From an uncultured Tenacibaculum sp. (GTDB taxonomy: Bacteria > Bacteroidota > Bacteroidia > Flavobacteriales > Flavobacteriaceae): 64,000 bases of DNA. A model generated the notes under the pieces. The model saw only the letters and a list, made by a program, of their open reading frames with translations, did no database searches and had not been told where the DNA came from. The DNA is taken from the NCBI RefSeq assembly GCF_947502995.1, contig NZ_CANNBW010000014.1:80582-144581 (forward strand). The letters run 5' to 3'. A program made the position numbers and the translations under genes. Of this stretch, positions 59,478 to 64,000 are shown in pieces (position 1 is the first letter of the stretch; every line of letters begins with the position of its first letter).

Positions 59478-61491
59478 AAATTTTCCAAGTAAAACTGATT
59501 TTAGTTCCTATACCCATTTTAGATTCTACGGAAATTTTACCATGATTTTCAGTAACTACTTTCTTAACAATTGAAAGTCCAACACCTGTACTTTCTACAG
59601 CATCGTTAGTATTTAATTTACTGAAAATCTCAAAAATTTTATTATGATATTGAGGTTCTATACCTGGTCCATTATCTTCAACCGAAAATACATATTCATC
59701 TTCTCTCTGAAGAAATGAAATATCTATAATGGTTTTCTCTTTATCATTATATTTAATAGAGTTACTGATTAAGTTTTGAAAAACGTGTTCTAACTCAATT
59801 CTATTGGCAATAATATTTATGTTTTCTAAAGGAATATTAATAATACTATCTTCTTGGTAATTAATAATATCTATGATTTCATTTAGTAGATCATTTAAAC
59901 TAAATAATTCTTTCTTTTTTTCTCCTCTAGAAACTTTAGAATATTCTAATAATCCGTTAATTAAAGCATTCATTTTGGAAATTCTCTCTTTCAATAAATC
60001 AAAATATCCTTTAGCATTATCATCTAACGTGTCATCCAAATCTTCTTCAATAAAAGATACAAGTGAATGCATAGCTACAAGAGGAGCTTTTAAATCATGT
60101 GATACAATATGATTAAAACTATCTAATTCTTCATTAAAACTTTTTAATTGCCTTAAATTCTCTTTTAATTCAATATTAATATTAGATAATTGTTCTGATT
60201 TGTCTGTAATTTCTTTTTTCTGTTGTAAAGCTAAAGATCTAGATTTTTCTAATTGTTTAAATGAACTAGAAAAACGAACCATTAAAAGCATAGATAACAA
60301 AAGGAATACAGAAACATATCCAAAATTTACATAAACAATAGCATTATCGTTATTACCAAGAAACACAAAAATATGAATGTAAAATACTATTGAACCTAGT
60401 AACGTACTGGCTAACATTAAAATAGAGTCATGTAGTTTTCCTGTAAACATAGCTCTAACAATTATATAAGTTACATATACCAGATTTATAATCATTAAAA
60501 TTAGAAACGGTAATATTAATTGAGTAAAATAAGGTGAAGGCAAAATAATTACCAATACAACGAGTAATAAGCAGCTATATTTCAGTATTTTTTCATAGAG
60601 TTTATGAACGTCTTGCTTAAAAATTACAGAGAAAAATAAACTTGCTGTAGTTCCAGCAATAAACAGTGAAGTATATTCTATTTTAGTTAAAAGAACCCAA
60701 CTAGCAGATTTAAAAATTTCTGCTAAAGGTGCATAACGATCACTTAAAGCCATATAAGCCAAAGAAACACAGGCTATTCCTAAATATAAAATGGCTTTAT
60801 CTTTATTCCAATAGAGTAAGAAAAAAACGATAAAGAATGTTCCAATAAAGCCTAAACAACCTATAAACAGCATATCTGCAACTATTCGTTTAGATTTTAC
60901 AGTATTTAAATGATGACTTGTTCCTAATTTTAATGGCTTATCTATTCCTGCTTTATTATGATAAAAATTAGCGACTTGAATAACAATTTCAAAATCGACT
61001 TCGTGTGTATTTAAAGGAATTATTTGAGTATACCTTCGATGTAAAACATTTTCTTTTGTAGTTGCAACTTTACCTATTTCGGAAATTAACTTTCCATTAA
61101 TCCATAATTTGGATGAAGCATAAGCAGCTGGTATGTAAAGAGAAAGATTAGGTGTGTTTTTAGAAACATGGAATTTTAATCGATATGTCGCATATCCAAA
61201 AGAAGGAAGTTTTTTATGCTTTTCTAATGTATAATTAGTCCAATTTTTTAAAGAAACAATTGCTGAAGGGTTAAAACTATCAAAATCACCAGGTAGAATA
61301 AGTTCTTGCCAATAAAATTCCCAATCAGATTTTAAGTCTATTTCCTCGTGATTAGCAAAAGAAATTCCCTTAAGATTAATACTATTATCTTTTTGTTCTT
61401 CTAATCCATAGGTATTACATGTTAAAAACAATGTAATAACAAATAGATAAAGCCATTTTATGTGTATCTGGTTTAAAAACCAATTATCCAT
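59476..61491 (-). CDS. Sensor histidine kinase with 7TMR-DISM input
   Basis: A 671-residue membrane kinase. After an N-terminal signal/anchor comes an extracytoplasmic beta domain of about 170 residues (DLKSDWEFYWQELILPGDFD, YATYRLKFHVSKNTPNLSLY), typical of 7TM receptors with diverse intracellular signalling modules and often carbohydrate-binding. About seven helices follow (residues 205-405), then a coiled coil, a HisKA domain with NHIVSHDLKAPLVAM (His near residue 465) and a HATPase with NLISNSIKY, VEDNGPGIEP and TGVGLSIVKKV. No response regulator is adjacent. It is divergent from the AraC-type regulator at 61654. Confidence 0.93.
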   Translation of the reverse strand: MDNWFLNQIHIKWLYLFVITLFLTCNTYGLEEQKDNSINLKGISFANHEEIDLKSDWEFYWQELILPGDFDSFNPSAIVSLKNWTNYTLEKHKKLPSFGYATYRLKFHVSKNTPNLSLYIPAAYASSKLWINGKLISEIGKVATTKENVLHRRYTQIIPLNTHEVDFEIVIQVANFYHNKAGIDKPLKLGTSHHLNTVKSKRIVADMLFIGCLGFIGTFFIVFFLLYWNKDKAILYLGIACVSLAYMALSDRYAPLAEIFKSASWVLLTKIEYTSLFIAGTTASLFFSVIFKQDVHKLYEKILKYSCLLLVVLVIILPSPYFTQLILPFLILMIINLVYVTYIIVRAMFTGKLHDSILMLASTLLGSIVFYIHIFVFLGNNDNAIVYVNFGYVSVFLLLSMLLMVRFSSSFKQLEKSRSLALQQKKEITDKSEQLSNINIELKENLRQLKSFNEELDSFNHIVSHDLKAPLVAMHSLVSFIEEDLDDTLDDNAKGYFDLLKERISKMNALINGLLEYSKVSRGEKKKELFSLNDLLNEIIDIINYQEDSIINIPLENINIIANRIELEHVFQNLISNSIKYNDKEKTIIDISFLQREDEYVFSVEDNGPGIEPQYHNKIFEIFSKLNTNDAVESTGVGLSIVKKVVTENHGKISVESKMGIGTKISFTWKI

Positions 61492-61653
61492 TGGGGAAAC
61501 TCTAATTTTTTCGCAATTGTGTATAATAATTCAATTTACCAAAATAATTAATATATATGACTTTAGAAAGATAAAACATAATATAATATGCTACTATCAT
61601 TTTAGACCGTTATTGTATTTTGTATTTACTATAGTTAATTTTATGTAGATAAA

Positions 61654-62508
61654 ATGCATAAAATGCCTAGAGCAATATTTGAAAATATAGTTATACAAAA
61701 ATTCGAGAGTGTTAACACTTTAGAGTTTTGTAAATACACATCAATTCGTTTTTTTAAAATCCTTTTTATTGAAAAAGGAGAAGGTAATATCATTATTAAT
61801 GAGCATAAAATAAGCTATTCTGATAAACAAATTTTCATCTTGATACCAGATGATAAGTATAATTTAGAAATTGAAAAACCTACTACAGTTTCAGCTATAA
61901 AATTTTTAAATAGTTTTTTTAGTGATTATTCAACTAAAGAAGATCAAATAAAAGTAAATGAGTGGTTTAAGAAAATTGAAGTTATTTTTCAAGGAGCTAA
62001 TAGAACTTCACAAATACAACTAAATTCAAAGGTAGATGAAACAAGTGTATTAGCACTTTTTACAGTGCTTTGCAATGAGTATAGTAATGATAACTTAAAA
62101 AGTGAAATTGTTCTAGAATCTGTACTTCATACCGTTTTACATATCCTATCTAGAAATGTAATTATTGTAAAGGCACAAAATAAAAAGTCGAAAATCCAAG
62201 ATATTCTCAATTATATTCATTTTCATATCCATAATCCAGAAAAACTAAGCAAAAGGCATTTGGCAACTCAATTTAATATTTCTGAAAATTATATCAGTGA
62301 ATATTTTAAAAACAAAATGAATATTGGATTAAAAAAATATATAATCACTTATAAAATAAAGTTGGCAGAGACCAGATTAAAATACACGAACTTAACAATT
62401 ACTGAGATTGCCCAAGAATTAGGTTTTACAGATAGTAGTCATTTAGATAAAACATTTTTAAATATTAAAGGAGTTACTGCCAATACATTCAAGAAGAATA
62501 ATAGCTAG
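61654..62508 (+). CDS. AraC-family transcriptional regulator
   Basis: A 284-residue regulator. The N-terminal cupin-like sensing domain (FFKILFIEKGEGNIIINEHK, QIFILIPDDKYNLEIEKPTT) is followed by two helix-turn-helix motifs: LSKRHLATQFNISENYISEY and ITEIAQELGFTDSSHLDKTF. A likely target is the NTF2-like/crotonase pair downstream on the same strand, from context only. Confidence 0.92.
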   Translation: MHKMPRAIFENIVIQKFESVNTLEFCKYTSIRFFKILFIEKGEGNIIINEHKISYSDKQIFILIPDDKYNLEIEKPTTVSAIKFLNSFFSDYSTKEDQIKVNEWFKKIEVIFQGANRTSQIQLNSKVDETSVLALFTVLCNEYSNDNLKSEIVLESVLHTVLHILSRNVIIVKAQNKKSKIQDILNYIHFHIHNPEKLSKRHLATQFNISENYISEYFKNKMNIGLKKYIITYKIKLAETRLKYTNLTITEIAQELGFTDSSHLDKTFLNIKGVTANTFKKNNS

Positions 62509-62588
62509 ATAACTTCTATTTACATTACTTCCTCTTTTTTTACTAAAAGCTCACTTTTTCTTACCAAAACTAAAGACTGTCACCATCA

Positions 62589-62596
62589 TAATTTTG
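62589..62596 (+). promoter_or_regulatory. -7 promoter box of the NTF2-like gene
   Basis: TAATTTTG matches TAnnTTTG. Predicted start near 62601, about 23 nt before an ATG at 62624 that appears to be the original start of the NTF2-like gene. Confidence 0.55.
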
Positions 62597-62657
62597 CATT
62601 GTAACTCATAAACAAAGCTAATTATGAACAATCCTCAAAACAGTATTTGATAGTCAT

Positions 62658-62960
62658 ATGGATGCAGTTGTAACACTAAATCCAGAGCTAGTTATACAGG
62701 ATTATACTTCAGATGCAATATTTATAACTCCAGATAAAACATATAAAGGAAAAGATGAAATCTTTCAATTTTATCAAGAGTTTCTTCCAAACTTTAAAGA
62801 CTTCGATTTTATAACGTTAAAGCAAGAAGTTCACGCTAACGTTGTCTATTTCGTTTGGCATGGTAAAAATGAATATATCTCTGTTCAATTAGCCACAGAT
62901 ACTTACATCATAGAAAACGGAAAAATAAAACAACACACTTTCGCAGGAAACATCAATTAA
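62658..62960 (+). CDS. SnoaL/NTF2-like protein, 5' end apparently frameshifted
   Basis: A 100-residue open frame from ATG 62658, with the cone-fold NTF2-like pattern (LVIQDYTSDAIFITPDKTYK, GKDEIFQFYQEFLPNF, VYFVWHGKNEYI, TYIIENGKIKQHTFAG). The first helix is short. An ATG at 62624 (MNNPQ) lies at the expected distance from the promoter, but its frame stops at 62648; removing one A from the AAAA at 62637-62640 would join it to the frame reading TVFDSHMDAVVTLNPE. So the gene is either slightly damaged, read by restart at 62658, or affected by a sequencing error. Function is unknown; it probably shares an mRNA with the crotonase 19 bp downstream. Confidence 0.75.
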   Translation: MDAVVTLNPELVIQDYTSDAIFITPDKTYKGKDEIFQFYQEFLPNFKDFDFITLKQEVHANVVYFVWHGKNEYISVQLATDTYIIENGKIKQHTFAGNIN

Positions 62961-62979
62961 TAATTAAATAATAAATATC

Positions 62980-63825
62980 ATGGATTATAAAAATTTTCAA
63001 ACGTTTACAGCAGAACAAAAAGGAGGAATCCTTTATGTAACAATCAATTTCGGACCAGTTAATGTTCAAGGTCAAGAAATGTTAGCAGATTTAAGCAGTT
63101 TATGTCTTCGATTAGAAAGAGATAGAAGTGTTAAAGTTGTGGTTTTCCAATCTTCAAATGATGGATATTGGGTTTGTCACTACGATACAAACTTATTAAG
63201 AGACATGTCTGAAGAAGCTGTTCCTAGAAACGAAGTAAAATTATTAGATCTTCAAGCGGTTTTAGAAAGATTAAGCAATGTACCACAAGCAACAATTGCT
63301 AAAATAGAAGGCTTTGCACGTGGTGGTGGACATGAAATGGCTTTAGCATTAGATATGCGTTTTGCAGCTAGAGGAAAAGCTAAATTTATGCAAATGGAAG
63401 TTGATATGGGAATTTTACCTTGTGGTGGTGGAACTTCTCGTATGGCTAGACAATCAGGTTTAGGTAAAGCTTTAGAAATTATTTTAGGTGCTAGAGATTG
63501 GGATACAGATGAAGCTGAAAAATTTGGAACAATTAATAAAGCTTTAGATGCAGATGAAATCGAGCCATATGTTGATGCTTTAGCTGAGCGTATTTCTAAA
63601 TTCCCAGCAGAGTCTATTGAAGCTTGTAAAAGAGCTGTATATGCTTCTATCGATTTACCAATTGCAGATGCTTTACAAGAAGAAGCTTATCAATTATATC
63701 AAGCAACAAGTAAAACTCCAGCTATTAAACGTTTTACTGTAGCTGATGAAAACGGAGCACAATTCGATCACAACAATCAAAAAAATTGGGAAGGTATGTT
63801 AATGGATATTCAAGATATTAACTAA
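62980..63825 (+). CDS. Enoyl-CoA hydratase/isomerase (crotonase) family protein
   Basis: A 281-residue crotonase-fold protein. Seen are the first strand pair ILYVTINFGPVNVQG, the oxyanion-loop region AKIEGFARGGGHEMALALDM and GILPCGGGTSRMARQSGLG, with AVYASIDLPIADALQEEAY near the C-terminus. The acyl-CoA pocket glutamate region is present, but the segment VFQSSNDGYWVCHYD is unusual for fatty-acid enzymes, so the substrate is unclear. The gene follows the NTF2-like gene by 19 bp and ends at a terminator. Confidence 0.88.
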   Translation: MDYKNFQTFTAEQKGGILYVTINFGPVNVQGQEMLADLSSLCLRLERDRSVKVVVFQSSNDGYWVCHYDTNLLRDMSEEAVPRNEVKLLDLQAVLERLSNVPQATIAKIEGFARGGGHEMALALDMRFAARGKAKFMQMEVDMGILPCGGGTSRMARQSGLGKALEIILGARDWDTDEAEKFGTINKALDADEIEPYVDALAERISKFPAESIEACKRAVYASIDLPIADALQEEAYQLYQATSKTPAIKRFTVADENGAQFDHNNQKNWEGMLMDIQDIN

Positions 63826-63850
63826 AAAATAATATTCTTAATCATTAGTT

Positions 63851-63889
63851 AAAGAGACAAAAAAAGAGAAATCTTATTTGTCTCTTTTT
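63851..63889 (+). terminator. Intrinsic terminator after the crotonase gene
   Basis: Arms AAAGAGACAAA (63851-63861) and TTTGTCTCTTT (63877-63887), an A-rich loop and a T run. Confidence 0.75.
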
Positions 63890-63911
63890 CAATTTTATTG
63901 GTCTCAACTTA

Positions 63912-63947
63912 GGGTCTAAAACCCTGCAATTTTATTGCAGCACTTTT
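63912..63947 (+). other. Two adjacent hairpins, possible leader structure of the next gene
   Basis: AGGGT/ACCCT closes a small loop, and overlapping it CTGCAAT/ATTGCAG (with loop TTT) forms a second stem. They are followed by CACTTTTAG and then 30 nt before an ATG at 63978. They could form alternative structures in a leader, but the window ends too soon to judge. Confidence 0.3.
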
Positions 63948-63977
63948 AGTTATATGAAAAATTAATACCTTTCAGAT

Positions 63978-64000
63978 ATGGAAATATCACTACGCAAAGG
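63978..64000 (+). CDS. Possible start of a further gene, cut by the window edge
   Basis: ATG at 63978 opens a frame MEISLRK that runs off the right edge after seven full codons. Too short to identify; it is noted only because it follows a terminator and a structured leader-like stretch. Confidence 0.25.

Noticed and set aside
1..64000. CRISPR arrays, transposases, integrases, prophage modules, rRNA
   Set aside because: Looked for regularly spaced repeats, terminal inverted repeats with transposase frames and phage genes; none was found. The only clear duplicated DNA is the 73-bp rpsA-end repeat.

Overview
The window is a strongly AT-rich, gene-dense chromosomal segment from a member of the Bacteroidota, almost certainly family Flavobacteriaceae (a marine genus such as Tenacibaculum or Polaribacter would fit, but the genus is inference). 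The clues are: at least eighteen perfect Bacteroidetes-type -7 boxes (TAnnTTTG) just upstream of genes; no consistent Shine-Dalgarno signals; the type IX secretion regulator PorX and a secreted nuclease with a type IX sorting tail; the LpxC-FabZ fusion enzyme; a transketolase made as a separate C-terminal half; and FecI/FecR/TonB-receptor signalling. I see no transposase, integrase, CRISPR array or rRNA. Most genes are ordinary core genes.

Layout. 1-2.8 kb: 5' end of an NRPS-like adenylation gene, divergent from an OmpR-type response regulator/histidine kinase pair, with tandem 11-bp repeats between them. 2.8-6 kb (minus): alanine dehydrogenase, tsaE, porX. 6-13 kb (plus): HD phosphohydrolase, the lipid A block lpxD-lpxC/fabZ-lpxA, efp, a second lpxD paralogue, sucD. 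13-17 kb: M16 peptidase lipoprotein and fabG. 17-23 kb: sigma factor/anti-sigma/TonB receptor cluster with a divergent repeat-built lipoprotein. 23-24 kb: an XRE regulator facing a 400-bp array of its probable operators. 24-31 kb (minus): purL, secreted endonuclease I, a CarboxypepD_reg-like protein, tRNA-Leu(GAG) and tRNA-Lys(TTT). 31-40 kb: aroK, a PRTase, an S4 protein, an FKBP lipoprotein, envelope proteins, a transketolase half, maf-smpB, and a SPOR/beta-barrel pair. 40-49 kb: a pentapeptide-repeat membrane protein, prmC, ribD-HAD-EamA-YigZ, a FadL-type porin and an orphan 436-residue protein. 49.7-54 kb: rpsA, a 575-bp insert bracketed by a perfect 73-bp duplication of the rpsA end plus terminator, a small barrel, and a phosphoglucosamine mutase family gene. 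54-64 kb: class V aminotransferase and M14 peptidase, an Lrp regulator, truC-like, two divergent Hsp20-like paralogues, a 7TM histidine kinase, an AraC regulator, a frameshifted NTF2-like gene and a crotonase.

How genes work together. The Lpx genes and FabZ make the first committed steps of lipid A and balance them against fatty acid synthesis, to which FabG also contributes. PorX controls type IX secretion, the route predicted for the nuclease at 27.8-30.0 kb. The FecI/FecR/TonB receptor trio is a cell-surface signalling unit and may control the divergent lipoprotein. The most unusual part is the small cassette behind rpsA, which carries a bacteriocin-like open frame and a two-helix membrane protein between copies of the rpsA terminator. 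Next are the XRE operator array, whose sites coincide with the -7 and -33 boxes of the regulator's own promoter, and the shared palindrome in front of the Hsp20-like pair.
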